From: Bacteroidetes bacterium UBA6063
GTDB taxonomy: Bacteria; Bacteroidota; Bacteroidia; NS11-12g; UBA9320
Assembly (NCBI GenBank): GCA_002428905.1
Contig: DIYD01000079.1
Span: forward strand, 1 to 13,664
Length of the DNA stretch: 13,664 nt
Direction: 5' to 3'
The notes under the pieces are model-generated. The model did no database searches. It was not told where the DNA came from and saw nothing but the letters and a program-made list of their open reading frames with translations. Both the position numbers and the translations under genes were made by a program. Below are positions 13,573 through 13,664 of this stretch, one piece after another; positions within the stretch are counted from its first letter, which is position 1; every line of letters begins with the position of its first letter.

Positions 13573-13664
13573 ATGTTTAAACTCAAAAATTACATCAACG
13601 GAGCGTTGGTGGAGCCTCAAACCGGAGAATATTTAGACAATTATCAACCTGCAACAGGTAAGGT
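13573..13664 (+). CDS. Aldehyde dehydrogenase, N-terminal fragment (cut by window end)
   Basis: The first 30 codons of a gene that continues past the right edge. The N-terminus reads MFKLKNYINGALVEP...YLDNYQPATGK. INGALVEP followed by DNYQPATGKV is the standard opening of NAD(P)-dependent aldehyde dehydrogenases, where the strand ending NPATGK/V pairs with the cofactor domain. The LDNYQPATGKV form is most like the 2-hydroxymuconate/2-aminomuconate semialdehyde dehydrogenases of aromatic or tryptophan breakdown, but substrate cannot be judged from 30 residues. Catalytic cysteine and glutamate are outside the window. A TAnnTTTG box and an inverted repeat precede it. Confidence 0.8.
   Translation, partial: MFKLKNYINGALVEPQTGEYLDNYQPATGK

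Noticed and set aside
1..13664. Mobile elements, CRISPR arrays, tRNA/rRNA genes, toxin-antitoxin or defence systems
   Set aside because: No transposase, terminal repeats, direct-repeat arrays, RNA gene folds or known defence motifs were seen on either strand.

Overview
The window looks like a chromosomal segment of a free-living Bacteroidota, probably Flavobacteriia-like. The evidence is a secreted protein with a type IX secretion (T9SS) type A sorting domain, PKD repeats, promoter-like TAnnTTTG boxes in place of sigma-70 boxes, little Shine-Dalgarno signal, a single-chain glycyl-tRNA synthetase and a PiT phosphate transporter with a cytoplasmic tail. I see no insertion sequence, prophage, CRISPR array, tRNA or rRNA. 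The window is densely packed with genes, and no gap exceeds about 180 bases.

Layout: (1) 1-115, the tail of an unrecognised gene. (2) 296-1831, glycyl-tRNA synthetase (+). (3) 1826-2995 (-), two tandem diverged paralogues of an exported small protein of unknown function. (4) 3068-3685 (-), a SAM-dependent methyltransferase. (5) 3769-4850 (-), a DUF1801-like small protein and a multi-pass membrane protein, 5 bases apart. (6) 4970-7213 (+), a PiT-type phosphate transporter, divergent from (5) across a palindrome-rich spacer. (7) 7210-7710 (-), a GNAT acetyltransferase. (8) 7742-9464 (-), a tight set of three: outer-membrane-like protein, lipoprotein (ATGA overlap), and pentapeptide-repeat protein (2-base gap). 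(9) 9587-11470 (+), a six-repeat, cysteine-patterned PKD protein exported by the T9SS. (10) 11523-13531 (+), an ECF-type sigma factor and, overlapping it by ATGA, a protein with a short cytoplasmic domain, one inner-membrane helix, a long periplasmic linker and a C-terminal outer-membrane beta-barrel. (11) 13573 to the end (+), the start of an aldehyde dehydrogenase.

The most interesting unit is (10). Its architecture matches the idea of a dual membrane-spanning anti-sigma factor, as described for Bacteroides (Dma proteins): a barrel in the outer membrane physically tied to a sigma-binding domain in the cytoplasm. A strong intrinsic terminator sits directly before the sigma start codon, behind the PKD/T9SS gene. 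The PKD gene and the sigma pair may therefore share leaky or regulated read-through. The remaining genes are mostly housekeeping or lineage-specific envelope genes.
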